From positions 6,650,012-6,714,011 of the forward strand of contig NW_020313044.1 of the NCBI RefSeq assembly GCF_003265705.1: DNA of 64,000 bases. Direction: 5' to 3'. Within the stretch, counting starts at the first letter, position 1. Each line of letters opens with the position of its first letter. Made by a program: the position numbers and the translations under genes. Positions 20,713-32,817 of the stretch are shown here, in pieces. This DNA is from Callorhinus ursinus. Lineage: Eukaryota > Chordata > Mammalia > Carnivora > Otariidae. Under the pieces are notes generated by a model. The model was not told where the DNA came from, searched no databases, and worked only from the letters and a program-made list of their open reading frames with translations.

Positions 20713-22394
20713 TTTCTTTCAAGCACTCTAAATTCTTTCCATGCCAATATCCCTCATCTCTACATCTCCACATTTTCTGAACTTTTGCTCAGCTCATTTG
20801 TCTTCCTTGGCTCTTCCAGACAAAGTTTATGGTTCATTTCCTCTGTAATTCAGTATACTTTTTTAGAGAGGAAAGTTTTGTTTTTTTGCAGGGGCTTCTG
20901 TGAGGTATATCTAAAAATCATTAGACCAGGGACATTAAAATGAGATAAAACTCACGGGGTCTGGGAACTGAGTTGAAAAAAAGATCATCTGTATTTTTAT
21001 TAACCACTATCTTAAACTGAATATTTATTTTAGCTATGAATCATGGCCACCAATCATTGTAATATTAGCAGTATCTCTGATTTTGGCATTAGTAGGACTT
21101 ACAAACATTTTTGTATCATATCAGTTATTTTAGATTCTTGAAATGTTGTTTAAGGTCACTTCTTCAAAATTAGGGTAATTATTAGACTGCTGCTATATCT
21201 TGCTATTTAAGCATCAGCGAGGGTGCTTATATATTTCTGTACCGATTTAAAAGAACACTTGAACTGTTTTTCAGTATTACTGGTTTCCTTTGTAACCCTC
21301 TGTATTTTATTTTATGCATTTAAAAACCTTAATATGAGAAAGTGTTCAGGGACCCTTTATCAGATTGCTGAAGGGACATTTGGCACAAAAATAGGAACAC
21401 TTGGACTGTAAGCTCAATGAGGTCAGGGCTTGTAAGGGATGTTGGTGGTGTCCATACAGGCCCAGTTCAGGGGAGTGGTATTTTGGGATATGGTGAGGAT
21501 GTCCTTGCTGTGGTAAGGAGTTTAGCATTGAAGGCCTGGTCAATCCAGGATGCTGAAGAACAGAGTTTGGTTTGATGGAATCATTCTTTTAGGAAAATGC
21601 ATCTGGTTGTCCTACCTTGGATGGATTAGAGGGTCAAAGTCATTTAGAAATTAATTGTGGTCCAGGTATGAGATGAGAAGGCCCAAACAAAGATGGTGGC
21701 CATTAGGATTTAAGATGACAAAATGGCCTGGACTACACAAGAGGTAGAATAGAAGAAATAGTTAGAGATGAGCTCTGGAAGTACTCTTTTGGGTGGGAAA
21801 GAACAAGAATGAGTTTGATGATACTCTGAGTTACCATAAAAATCTTACGGAGTTTCAGTGTGAAGATAGGGATTTGAAAGCTATCAGTACAAAGAAGTGA
21901 ATGACAAGAGTCTGACAGGCAGGAAAAATCAGAAAGAATAGTAAGTTCTTAGTTTTCCACCTCTCTGAACAACCAGTGACCTTTGCCAGCATTTACCCTC
22001 TGTGGAGTCAGGATCCAAAGGATGGGCTGGGCTCCTGGGCTGTACATATTTTAGGAGACAGCTGTGCTGCCCAAGAAGGGCCAGTGTTCCGTAGTTACCA
22101 AGGGCCCAGGTTGGCCTCAGACTGTGATGTTCATGGCATAAGATTCCTTTGCCTTTTTGTACAGAAGCTTGGTGACTTCAAAGGCCAGGTCCCAAGCATG
22201 TTGCTACTTAACTCATTAGGAACTTGCTACTCCTCTTCACTGGCCTCACTTCCTACAGTTCCACTGCATCCAAATCCTACTCTTATGTGACTAAGGCTCT
22301 TCTCTGATCTCTCCAGTTCCTTTTCCTCTTCCATTGCAATCCCTTTTCTCCATGGTTTTCCTCTCTCTCTTAGATAGTTTGTGACTCTTTTCTG
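20713..22394. other. Unassigned sequence
   Basis: About 1.7 kb without a confidently named element. Frames at 20,647-20,943 and 21,976-22,290 are isolated, with no domains or start context, and look like chance. Confidence 0.4.
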
Positions 22395-22412
22395 GTGTGT
22401 GTGTGTGTGTGT
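22395..22412. repeat. (GT)n microsatellite
   Basis: Nine GT units. Confidence 0.9.
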
Positions 22413-23227
22413 TTTTTACAGTCTTATACTACTATTTCAAGCTTTAAAAATGTTTACTGTGATGCCTCAAACCTCCACAGTTAGCTGCTCCCCTAATTTG
22501 TTCCTTTTGTGAACATTTAAAGAACTGTATAGGTGTCTGCTATTTAACATTTTTGCAGTCATTTAATGGTCTGTGTTTATTGTTTCTATAATTTTTTTTA
22601 TTGTGGCTTTTCTAGAAATTTTAATTTTTGTTTATAAAGGTTTGCTTTTACAAAGATGCACTGCAGTTTTATTCTTATATGTCATTACTGTGTCTGACTC
22701 TATCCATTGCTGAAATTTTATTTTGAAGTATCTTATAATTTGACTGAAACTTGATCCATCTCTAGAGACCTTCAAAAACATTCATATTAAGCAGATAAGA
22801 TGGTAACCTGCTTAGCAGACTGCATCTGGAATATCAATTCCCCTTAAGTCCAAGCCAATTTCAGTGACGAACTAACCATAGAAGCATAGTTTAATAAAAC
22901 GAAATATCCATTTCATTTCATTAATCAGTTTTTATGTGATTAAACAAGAAGCCAATTATATTTCGCATATAATATTAAATGTTTTTTAGAAGATTAGTAA
23001 TTTAACTAAAATATAAAACCTGCATCCTCTTAAATTAAAACTGTGGTATTTTTTTGAATGAAGACCAATAAGTCATATCATATTTTGCTTTTGCTGACAC
23101 TAAGAGGGAAATAATAAAAGAATTAACTGAAACAGATTATCATGAATTTTTAAACAGCTATTAACTTACTTTCAATTGATACCCATCAAAGATATGCTGG
23201 TAACTTTGTAATTCAGTGCTACTTTCT
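22413..23227. other. AT-rich unique sequence
   Basis: Rich in TAAT, ATTAA and AAATTA words, with no named transposon from about 22,780 onward. A candidate for conserved non-coding sequence, but conservation cannot be judged from one genome. Confidence 0.35.
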
Positions 23228-24232
23228 TTTTTTAAGATGAAGGCTTTATTTTTTTTTAGAGTAGTTTAAGGTTCACAGCAAAATTAAACAGGAAGTACAG
23301 AGATTTCCCATATATTGCCTGCCTCCACACATGTATAACCTCCCTATTACCAACATCCCCCACCAGAGTGGTGTATCTGTTACAAGTGACAAGTCTACAT
23401 CATAATCACCCAGAGTCCATAGTTTATATCAGGGTTCACTCTGTGTTATACATTCTGTGGATTGGACAAATGCGTGATGCCATATAGCCATCATTATGGT
23501 ATCATACAGAGTATTTTTACTGCCCTGAAGTCTTCTGTGTTCATCCTTCTGTATTCATCCCTCCCTCCCCACAACCCCTGGCAACCAGTGATCTTTTTAC
23601 TGTCTCTATTCCAGAATGTTGAATTGTTGGGATCATACAGTGTGTAGCCTTTCCATATTGGCTCCTTTCACTTCATAATGTGCCTTTAAAATTCCTCCAT
23701 GTCTTTTCATGACTTGGTAGCTAATTTCTTTTCCGTGCTGAGTAATAGTCCATTGTTTGGGTGTACCACAGTTTATTTACCCATTCACCTGCTGAAGGAC
23801 ATCTTGGTTGCTTCCAAGTTTTGGCAATTATGAATGAAGCTTCTATAAACATCCCTGTACAGGTTTTTGTGTGGATGTAAGTTTTCAACTTCTTTGGGTA
23901 AATATCAAGGAGCTCCATTGCTGGATTGTATGGTAAGAATATGTTTAGTTTCATAGGAAACCACCAAATAATCTTCCAAAGTGGCCATACCACTTTGCAT
24001 TCCCACTGGCAATGAATGATAGTTCCTGTTGCTCCACATCCTGGCCAACATGCAGTGTTGTGAGTGTTATGGACTGTGGCCATTCTAATAGGTATGTAGT
24101 GGTATGGTATTTTGTTGTGATTTTCATTTGCATATGTCTGATGCCATATAATGAGTACATTTTCATATTCTTATTTGCCATATGTGTATCTTCTTTTGTG
24201 AAGTTTCTGTTTAGGTCTTTGGCCCATTTTTT

Positions 24233-24407
24233 TTAAAGAATTTAATTATTTATTTGACAGAGTAATAGAGAGAGAGCACAAGTAGGCAGAGTGGCAGGCA
24301 GAAGGAGAGGGAGAAGCAGGCTCTCTGATGAGTAGGGAGCCTGATGCAGAGCTTGATCCCAGGATCCTGGGATCATGACCTTAACTGACTGAGCCACCCA
24401 GGCGCCC
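24233..24407 (-). mobile_element. CAN-type SINE with internal deletion
   Basis: The body is typical but ATCATGACC runs straight into TTAACTGACTGAGCC, so the usual ~17 bases (TGAGCTGAAGGCAGACGC) are missing. Flanked by CTTTGGCCCATTTTTT at 24,217-24,232 and 24,408-24,423. Confidence 0.95.
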
Positions 24408-24587
24408 CTTTGGCCCATTTTTTAATCAGGTTATTTATTTTCATATTGTTGAGTTTTAAGGGTTCTTTGTATATTTCATATAACCATCCTCTATTAGATG
24501 TGCTTTTCCAAGTATTTTATCCTAGTCTCTGGTTTGTCTTCTCATTCTCTTGATGTTGTCTTTTGCAGAGCACTAGTTTTTAATTTT

Positions 24588-24694
24588 TTTTTTTTTTTTA
24601 ATTTTAAGAAATCTCTATACCCAAGGTGGGGCTCTAACTCCTGATCCTGAGGTCAAGAGTCATATGCTCCACCAACTGAGCCAGCCTTGCTCTG
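24588..24694 (-). mobile_element. Older short CAN-type SINE variant
   Basis: T-rich tail, AAGAAATCTCTATACCCAAG, GGGGCTCTAACTCCTGATCC and CAACTGAGCCAGCCTTGCTC. Target duplication GTTTTTAATTTT at 24,576-24,587 and 24,695-24,706. Confidence 0.88.
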
Positions 24695-24784
24695 GTTTTT
24701 AATTTTAATGATACCCAACTTATCAATTATTTCTTCATGAATGCCCCCAACTTTTTAACTTGATGTCTAAGCTGTATCTTTTCT

Positions 24785-25005
24785 TTTCTTTTTAAAAAGA
24801 TTTATTTATTTATTTCAGAGCACACACACTTGTGAAAGAGAGCGAGCATGAGCCTGGAGAGGGGCAGACAGAGAGAGAGAGGGGAAGCAGACTCCCCTCC
24901 AAGTGGGGAGCCTGACACAGGGCTTGATCGCACGACTCTGAGACGATGACCTGAGCTGAAACCAAGAGTTGGAAGCTCAACTGACTGAGCCACCCAGGTG
25001 CCCCA
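24785..25005 (-). mobile_element. CAN-type SINE
   Basis: Reversed copy with a longer GA-rich middle and the head GCCACCCAGGTGCCCC. Flanks TAAGCTGTATCTTTTCT (24,768-24,784) and TAAGATGTATCTTTTCT (25,006-25,022) differ at one base. Confidence 0.93.
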
Positions 25006-25384
25006 TAAGATGTATCTTTTCTAAGATTTACAGAGATGTTAAATGACACTCACATTCCCACATACCTCACTCTCTGGGTATGTGTGAGCATGTTTGCACA
25101 TGAACTTTATTTTTAATTATGGGGAAATTTTTTTATTAACTACGTTATTAGATTATCTGATTCAAATTTTGCAAATCTATTCACAACTGACAGAATTTCT
25201 CATATATATGCCTTTTCCTGATCAAAGTCTTAATGGCTATTAGCTGTGGAGGAATCATTTTATAAATAACTTCCACTTCAGGGTGGGATTTGAAATAGAG
25301 AAGGAAACTTTTCCTCATTTCTTCTATGTGGAATCCTCAGCCTCATGTTCTTTTTGAATTGAACAACTAGATTTAAGTGGCAGA

Positions 25385-25745
25385 AAACCACAGTTAGAGC
25401 ATGGACTTCGGAGTTGGCAGAACTGGGTTCTAATCACTGATTCACTATTTATGACATACATATGCTAATTTAACCTCTCCACACTTCAGTTTCTTTATCT
25501 GTACCGTTCAATCCCTCATTCACCTATCATCACTGAGCATATACTATATGGAAGGCACTATGCATACTGCTAGGGATAGGCATAATGTTTGATTTTTTGG
25601 AGCTAACATATAAATGTACGGTAATAATAGTACCTACTGTATAAATTCATGCAAATTAACTAATATTAGCCAAGGAAGTGGTAAAGTGCCAGACATATAT
25701 TAAGGTTTCAATAAATGGTAGATATTTTTTAATATTATTATTGTT
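25385..25745 (+). mobile_element. MIR interrupted by an L2-like insertion
   Basis: 25,385-25,506 is sense MIR (AGAGCATGGACTTCGGAGTT through TTCAGTTTCTTTATCTGTA). 25,613-25,745 continues it (AATAATAGTACCTACTGTATA, AGTGCCAGACATATATTAAG). Between them, 25,508-25,612 reads like antisense L2 (CACTGAGCATATACTATATGG, GGCACTATGCATACTGC). Confidence 0.7.
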
Positions 25746-26093
25746 AGCTTACAAGTCTCCTGACCCACCACTGTTGTCTTGTTCCAGTGCTTAGCATATA
25801 TCTGACGCTTGTCTCAGGAAAGTTTCTTCAGAAGCAAACTTCAAGATAAGATTTATGTGCAAATAATTAATTAAGGAAGTTCTCCCATGAGAAACTTGTA
25901 ACAAATTTGGGAAATCAGAGCAAGAAAGTAGAAGAAGCCAAGGAAGGGCAAACTTCAGGCAAACTTAAGTGGAGGTGAACAATGCTTCAGGAATCTCTGG
26001 AGGATAAATTACCCCTCAGAGCAGTCCCAACCTGAGGTGAGAGAGTTGTTAATCATTGTGCCTGTCAATCATTGTCTAAGGGCATCAGGGGGG

Positions 26094-26590
26094 ACTATGG
26101 TGGGCAGAATAATGGCTACCAAAGATTTCTGTGCCCTAATCCCTGAACCTGTGAATATACTACCTTCCATGGCAAAGAGAACTTTGCAGATGTAATTAAG
26201 GGTATGAACTTTCAGATAAGAAGATTATTCTGGCAGAGGGGCCCAATTTGGTCACATGAGTCCTTAAAAGTGGAGAACCTTTCCCAGCTGAGGTGATAGG
26301 GTAATATGATGACAAAAGAATGGTCAGAGAGTAGTGATATTGTCAACTTTGAAAGTGGAGAAAGTGGGACTGTAAGGCAAGGGAACGCAGGAGGCTTTGA
26401 GTATCTGGGAAGAGACAAGAACATAGGTTTTCCCCAAGAGCCTCTAGAAGGAAATATAACCTGGCAATACCCAGTGAGAATCATGTCTGGGTTCTAACCT
26501 ACAGAACTGTAAGGTAATAAATTTGTGTAGCTAACAAACTAAGTAGCTTGTGGTAATTTATTAGAGCAGCAGTACAAAACTAATATGGGG
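26094..26590 (+). mobile_element. MLT1-like MaLR LTR
   Basis: Landmarks in order: GGCAGAATAATGGCTACCAAAG, GGCAAAGAGAACTTTGCAGATG, AGAGCCTCTAGAAGGAA, ACAGAACTGTAAGGTAATAAATTTG and GCAGTACAAAACTAATATGG. The arrangement, including the AATAAA signal, matches mammalian MaLR LTRs; the subfamily is uncertain. Confidence 0.65.
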
Positions 26591-26767
26591 ACATAAACTC
26601 CTAGGGATTTCAGGCTCTCTACTCTCTGCTCTTATGTGCAAAGCAACTCTAGTCATCTTTGGAAAGTTCTCCAAAGAACAGTGGCAGGTGCGGGTATGGA
26701 GGCAAGAGTGCATCCACATAGAATGAACTCAGAAACGGTAAAAGAAAATCCGGGAAGTCACCAACAT

Positions 26768-26826
26768 TGTTTGCTAAAGTGCTCAGTAAGTATTTGGTAA
26801 CTGAATGGATGAATGAATGAAGGAAC
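26768..26826 (+). mobile_element. L2 3' tail
   Basis: GTGCTCAGTAAGTATTTGGT followed by GAATGGATGAATGAATGAA is the usual L2 3' end with its short tandem tail. Confidence 0.65.
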
Positions 26827-27571
26827 CAACAGATTTATGTAAACTACTGAAAAAGAGAGGTTATATAAGAAATGACTTCTTATCATCAGTAGGCATGTTG
26901 GCAGTTCCCATTCAGAGTGTTTGGTAACCAAAATGTCCTTCTACATTTAATGCCTTCCTCTTGTTTTCAGGTTCTCCAAGGGGCCAATGGATTGGAAAAG
27001 TAAAAGTGTTCGATAGACACAGTAAAAAGCAAACTTTAAAGCTATATTTATGCTATAGAAATCCTCCAGAAAACTCAACATTTCTTTGGAGAATTTCATT
27101 GCCTTCTAAGTATCTGACTTGTAAACTGCTGTAACTAACCAGCTGGAGAATTCATCATCCTCTGGAGCATTTGGCTTGCTTGGCAGAAAAACAAAACAAA
27201 ACTACCTAGGAATAGAAAAAGAAAAGCCTTTAGAAACACATGTTTTGAGAAGTCAAAGTCAAGAAAAATCGGCTAAAGGAGTATTTCCCATTTTTCTGTG
27301 GTTCTCCTCCCTCGCTATTTTCTCTTTTCCCACCTGTGCCTGGGCAGAAATCCCAAATGAATAGTCTTTCTTACGATTAAGTTAGAATAAAATCTGTATA
27401 TGTGAGTGATTGATTCCATACCCATGTATTTAAGAGTCAGAGAAAGATAGCTGATTGGAATAACAAATATAATGGAAATGAATTTGCTAATGTCCTAAAT
27501 TTTGGGACATGATTTCTAAAATTTTACATGGTTTCAGATCACCTAATCCTAACAGATGCTTTAAATCCAAT
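26827..27571. other. Unassigned sequence
   Basis: No recognised element; the 62-codon frame at 27,176-27,364 is unsupported. Confidence 0.4.
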
Positions 27572-27740
27572 AATAATAATGCGTTTGGCTGCAAATAAAA
27601 GAAAAATGTAACCCAAACAGGCTTAAACAATAAGGGATTTATGACCTCTAAGCGGAATTCAGGAGACAGGACCTGCCTCTGGTCACGGTCCCAAGTTGAG
27701 TGCAGAGGTTCAGACATTGTATGCAGATATACTACATATG
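27572..27740 (-). mobile_element. Repeat family C (unnamed), antisense fragment
   Basis: TTTGGCTGCAAATAAAAGAA, CCAAACAGGCTTAAACAATAAG and the stretch ending GGTTCAGACATTG follow the same order as 13,553-13,650. The element may extend to about 27,890. Confidence 0.5.
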
Positions 27741-29280
27741 GAGAAGAAGAGTTTTACTTTAGTGAGTCCCCCTTAACATGGAGTAAAACCTTTTCCAGTT
27801 GCCTCCATACTATCCCAGCTTTCTTCTCTTTCGATCACACTGGCCAGGATAACATCACATTCCATGACCAAGAAGCAAGCAAGGCTTAGGATCTGAACAT
27901 TTGGAACAGTCTTTTCAGACTTCGTAGTTGGAGGCTGGTGCTGCCGGCAAGGAGGAAGGTGAAATGGTGGTGTTGGCTACCGGACACACACCCCTGGGTA
28001 TAGTACCTAGTTGTGATAGTGAAATGACATCATGTTGGTAGGTGCTTAGTGTGATGCTTACAATTACAGCCAGACTCAGGATGCCTTCTGGAACATAGTT
28101 CCTTCGGAGATGGTTTTCTACTGTGTTAGCCATTTTAATGTCCAGTGGCAATACCAGTCCAATATCCAAACAAGCATGGCAAAATTTAATTATTTAAGGA
28201 GTCTCTCAGAGCAGGTACAGGGCAATTGTTTTGCATGCCACTGAAAAATAGCTAAAAATTCTACTTCACTCTTTTATCTTCATCTCTCTAACAGTCCTTG
28301 CTATCACAGCTGCTCCCCATTGTATTTGGGTCTTTCCCCAAGTCCTGTGTCTCTGAGTCCTTTTTCCTGTCCTCCTTTCAGATGCAGCTCTTTGTTACAC
28401 AGATCAGTTTAATCTCTCTAGTCTTCTTCCATTTCTTCTTTTCACCCAATATCCTGATCAGCACAGTGAAGTCTTACTAATGGAGCAGGCTAATGCAGAC
28501 TTATTTCAAGAGGCAAGGAACAAAATAGAATGTTACAAATAAATAAAACGGAGCAATGCATTTTTCTTTTCCCCTGTCACTGAGCTATTTGATATTGCCT
28601 AGAGATCCTAGGCAATGGACGACCACTGACACTTTGGCAAAACCTTCAAGCTTTTTCATTCCCTTCCACAGAGAGGACCAAGAATGCAAACCACTTTGCC
28701 ATTCATCATAAAGATCCACCATCTCTGCCTTGCTGAGTTAGAATCACACCTTATGACCTATGTAAAAATAGTTTGGCAAAATTTGAGGGAAGGAAGAGAT
28801 CCCAGTGATCTCAAACATACTCTCTATTTTCTGTCTTTGTCACAGTGGTCTTAATTTCATTCTGCCCATGGGTAATTGGTGACCATACAAACCTGAATTC
28901 ATCTTTACTTTTAAAATTTCATAAACTTTTTTAATGTTGCTCATATAAATTGGCACTCCATTTGGGTTTTGTTTTCCTTTTGCTACCTGCCTGAATGTAC
29001 CAGCTGCCCTCTAGGTTTGAAAGGAGAATAGTTACATCCACCATTAGTTTCATTGCTTTATTTTTTGTGTACTGTCTGAAAGAAAGTGCTCAGACGCTTA
29101 ATTGCAGAAAAAAGTCAGCTAGTGCCCATACTTTGGGAATAATAGTACTGAATATGTTTTTCAGGGCTGTATCAATCAATGAAACTAGAGACTGGGTAGG
29201 ATAATCCAGGTGCCTTTGTATCAGGTGCATTATTTTACCTTTTATGTTTTTTAATATGAAGACTTCTTCACTCAGATCTT
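27741..29280. other. Unassigned sequence
   Basis: No repeat named with confidence. The 84-codon minus frame 28,169-27,915 showed no recognisable protein. Confidence 0.4.
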
Positions 29281-29480
29281 TTTTTTTAATAGTATATATT
29301 AGTTTTAGGTGTACAACTTAGTGATTCAACAAGTTTGCACATATTGTAAAGTTCACCACAAGTGTACCTATCATCTGTCCTGTTACACTGCTGTTACAGT
29401 ATCATTGACTATATTCCTTATGTTGTACCTTTTATTGCCATGACTTACCCATTCCATAACTGGAAGCCTGTATCTCTATG
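29281..29480 (-). mobile_element. Old L1M 3' fragment
   Basis: Antisense L1M words: TATTAGTTTTAGGTGTACAAC, TTAGTGATTCAACAAGTTTGC and CCATAACTGGAAGCCTGTA. Confidence 0.75.
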
Positions 29481-29984
29481 ATCTTTTACTATTTTAGGAC
29501 AAATAGAGCTCAAACAGAGAGATGTGTACCTAGGTAATTCTACTTTGGGACTTCCACTTAACCTCCTTTGAAGGCCAAGACTGTCTTTTGGAGCTAGGTG
29601 TTGGTTCATTGGAAAGCAGGGCATGTGAGGGGAAGGTAAGTGACTTATATTTGCTTTCCATAGAACAAAGTAGAATAGAATCTCATTTCTGGCTGTGGTT
29701 TAACAGGAGGACTTCCTGGAGGGGAAGTCTTGGCCCATTTCTCTTGATATCAATCATGGGACGGAGGATACCAGAGTACAAGAGACAGAAGTCTCAGAAG
29801 TGTGGGCATGAGGGAGTACCAGGCAAGCAGGGGAGTTTTCAGACTCTTATCCATCTAAGACTGTGCTTGCTTGAAAGTGCTTTTTCACAAGAGGAATGGA
29901 GGCAGCTCTCTCTGTACTCTGGAATAAAAAAGGATAGTTTTGTTTTGAGTTCAGGGAGAGGTGATAAAGAATGATAGCAAAACC
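29481..29984. other. Unassigned sequence
   Basis: The 128-codon plus frame 29,588-29,974 has no recognisable domain and no splice or codon-bias support visible, so it is treated as chance. Confidence 0.4.
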
Positions 29985-30140
29985 TTGGTATGTTAAGCAT
30001 TTCACACAAATCATATCATGCAATCCTTATGTAAGCTTCTGATGTTGACATTACTGTTATACTATTATTCTCATTGAGTAGGTAAGAGGTTTACAGAGGT
30101 TATGTAACTTGTTTAGAGTTACATAGCTGGTCCTAACCAC
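29985..30140 (-). mobile_element. MIR fragment
   Basis: Antisense MIR words: CAATCCTTATGTAAGCTTCTG, TATTATTCTCATTGAGTAGG and TTACAGAGGTTATGTAACTTG. Confidence 0.65.
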
Positions 30141-31584
30141 TACATTATATGTCCTCTAATATGGTGTTAGGATATATCAATATCTTTATGGAGAGTGACC
30201 TTGGAAAACCTGTAATCAAAGATGAATATCTCCATTTCAGCAAATTCATTTTTTAGGACCAAAGCATTCACATGTCAGAGGGTTATCTGATTCACTGGAA
30301 TCATCTACTGAAAAATAAAAAGTGTTCCATGTGTTCTTTCCAACCTTACAAATACCGAGAAGTGATAAACTTTCATTTTTTACAGCCAGGTCCCTTGGCC
30401 TAGTATTTTGGATAATGTGCATGTGCTGGGATTAGGGAGACCGAGGGTTTGGGGAGAGGAAATTAGATGGGAAGGAAAAGCATTTGTAACTAAGCATAAT
30501 AGAAACATTAGAATTTCATTTTTAACAACCAAAAAATACAATGACATGTATTTATCTGTCTCACAAGAAAAACAAGAAATCTATACTGCTGGTATTGTCA
30601 GCACAAAATGAAGTTTTATCGTAGGTGGAGAAATTGTAGCCTGGAAAAACTGGTTAGGAATCATTCATGGCTGGCTGTCTTAGAAATCAATATAGATTCC
30701 TTCATGATCAATAGAACTGCAGTGCTTCTAACCCCATCAAGCCTAGTAGCTGTGGTTGACTTTAATGGAGCCAAATGGCCACATTCAGATATGATCTAAA
30801 TGTGTGCTTGTATTATTATCAAAACAGTTTTCAGCCTCTCAAATGGGAGAGCATTCATTGAATCAAAGAAGATAATGGATTCATTCAAAAAGTGTAGGGA
30901 AGTAAGTCTGTTGGGTTCCTGATATAGTCAGTTACTGGTTTGCCAAATAGATCTAGATGTTTTATGTCTGGCATCACAAAACATCTCTGCTTCACTGTCA
31001 TCCTTCAAGTTCTTGCTTTATATCTCTTTTTCCAAATCTATGCAACTTTCTTGAATGCTGCTACTAATTTTGAATACTACTTTTTACAACTTAACCAATT
31101 GTACTATTTAATAAGGCACAAATTGTTTTGTACTACTTCACTGAGGTAATGTAGCAGGAAGTGTCTTGTAATCCACAAGTATTTTGCAATGTAACTTATT
31201 ATATGTATGTAATGTGTAAGTTATAATTGACTTTCTATATTCAATCATTTAATAAGTACTTGTGATCATTCATCCCATGGTAAACATCATGATAATTATA
31301 GGGGATATGAGATGAAAGAGATATATCCCTGATACTCTGGTGAAGGATATCGCCATTGGAGCTTATAATTAATACCAGTGTGGCTGGGTGAAGCAGAATT
31401 CTCCAAAGGATTTCACATTAGTAGATACTCCATCTTAAACACAAAGCACAAGTCGCTAGGTTATGTGGAGAAAGATAAGCCAAGTGGAATATCTAGCAGA
31501 TACAGAGTAAGGCTAAACCATGCTCAAGAAGTGGTGGGGAATTTGACTACAGTACATGGTGAGGAAATGGGGCAAGAGGCAAGG
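30141..31584. other. Unassigned sequence
   Basis: Unique-looking AT-rich DNA without a recognised gene. Short frames at 30,408, 30,608, 30,940 and 31,378 are unsupported. Confidence 0.4.
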
Positions 31585-31690
31585 AAAATAGAGTTAGTAA
31601 GATTGTCAAGGACCTTGACAGCAATGCTAGAAGAAGTGGAATTTTGTCCTAAAGGAAGAATTTGAGGCAGAGAAATGATTTGATCACAGC
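31585..31690 (+). mobile_element. Possible CR1/L3 fragment
   Basis: TTGTCAAGGACCTTGACAGC, GTGGAATTTTGTCCTAAAGG and GAAATGATTTGATCAC follow the layout of old CR1/L3 elements ('gggccttgtatgccatgctaag ... actttatcctat ... tgacatgatcag'). Confidence 0.4.
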
Positions 31691-32095
31691 CCCATGGAGG
31701 TTGAGCTAAAAAGAAGTAAGGCCAAAGGTAAGATCAACGGTAGGCTATTTAAGTAGATAAGAAGAAAGACAGTGAATTCTAGAACTAGACAAGAGTGTGT
31801 ATCTTGACTGGTGAAACCCTAAGTTCTTTGTGGGAATATCAAGTGTAAGTTATGTTATGTTTTGCTGGTCTCTTTCTTTGTTCCTCATATATTTCTTTCT
31901 TTCTTTTTTTTCTTAATTTATTTATTGTTATGTTAATCACTATACATTACATTATTAGTTTTTGATGTATCATTGTTTGCATATAACACCCAGTGCTCCA
32001 CACAGAATGTGCCCTCTTTAATACCCATCACCAGGCTAACCCATCCCCCCACCCCCCTCCCCTCTAGAACCCTCAGTTTGTTTTTCAGAGTCCAA

Positions 32096-32195
32096 NNNNN
32101 NNNNNNNNNNNNNNNNNNNNNNNNNNNNNNNNNNNNNNNNNNNNNNNNNNNNNNNNNNNNNNNNNNNNNNNNNNNNNNNNNNNNNNNNNNNNNNN
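32096..32195. other. Assembly gap (100 N)
   Basis: Exactly 100 N inside the L1 3' UTR, a conventional placeholder. By comparison with the tail copy at 19,010-19,370, the hidden part should contain the GA/CT-rich segment, so the real length is probably larger than 100. Confidence 0.97.
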
Positions 32196-32203
32196 AGAAT
32201 TCC

Positions 32204-32793
32204 TCATATCAGTGAGGTCATATGATACATGTCTTTCTCTGATTGACGTATTTCACTCAGCATAACACCCTCCAGTTCCATCCACGTCGTTGCAAATGGC
32301 AAGATCTCATTCCTTTTGATGGCTGCATAATATTCCATTGTGTATATATACCACCTCTTCTTTATCCATTCATCTGTCGATGGACATCTTGGCTCTTTCC
32401 ACAGTTTGGCTATTATGGACATTGCTGCTATAAACATCGGGGTGCACGTACCCCTTCGGATCCCTACATTTGTATCTTTGGGGTAAATACCCAGTAGTGC
32501 AATTGCTGGATCGTATGGTAGCTCTATTTTCAACTGTTTGAGGAACCACCGTACTGTTTTCCAGAGTGGTTGCACCAGCTTGCATTCCCACCAACAGTGT
32601 AGGAGGGTTCCCCTTTCTCCACATCCCCGCCAACATCTGTCGTTTCCTGACTTGTTAATTTTAGCCATTCTGACTGGTGTGAGGTGGTATCTCATTGAGG
32701 TTCTGATTTGGATTTCCCTGATGCCGAGCGATGTGGAGCACTTTTTCATGTGTCTGTTGGCTGTTTGGATGTCTTCTTTGGAAAAATGTCTGT
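32204..32793 (-). pseudogene. L1 ORF2 C-terminal remnant (5'-truncated)
   Basis: ORF2p is the L1 endonuclease/reverse transcriptase; only about its last 195 residues are present. Visible are [17 protein letters not shown], a cysteine-rich patch ([19 protein letters not shown]) corresponding to the C-terminal CCHC-like region, then [20 protein letters not shown] and the [14 protein letters not shown] stretch near the end. The frame is open from the truncation point at about 32,793 to the end. There is no endonuclease or reverse transcriptase domain, so it cannot function in retrotransposition. Confidence 0.93.
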
Positions 32794-32817
32794 TCTTTTT
32801 GTTCCTCATATATTTCT

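Larger units (their letters stand above)
23228..25030 (-). mobile_element. 5'-truncated L1, antisense, with three nested SINEs
   Basis: Complement of the L1 3' end and ORF2 C-terminus: GTTTAAGGTTCACAGCAAAA, GGCAACCAGTGATCTTTTTAC, CCATTCACCTGCTGAAGGAC and TTGCATTCCCACTGGCAATG. The minus frame 24,083-23,721 still reads as the ORF2 C-terminal region (GCGATGTIIHCQWECKVVWP, then WKQPRCPSAGEW) but ends early. The L1 resumes between SINEs at 24,424-24,575 and 24,707-24,767. Confidence 0.9.
31897..32797 (-). mobile_element. Young 5'-truncated L1 with perfect 20-bp TSD
   Basis: Reversed L1 tail (TTATGTTAATCACTATACAT, then CTTTAATACCCATCACCAGG), a 100-N gap, then the complement of the ORF2 C-terminal coding region. 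Both ends carry TTTGTTCCTCATATATTTCT (31,877-31,896 and 32,798-32,817) without mismatch. Intact duplication and long open ORF2 remnant mark it as the youngest L1 wholly inside the window. Confidence 0.97.

Noticed and set aside
27915..28169. 84-codon minus-strand frame considered as a processed pseudogene
   Set aside because: No parent protein could be recognised and no A-tail or target duplication was seen.
29588..29974. 128-codon plus-strand frame
   Set aside because: No domain, no conserved motif and no exon signals; compatible with chance in unique DNA.
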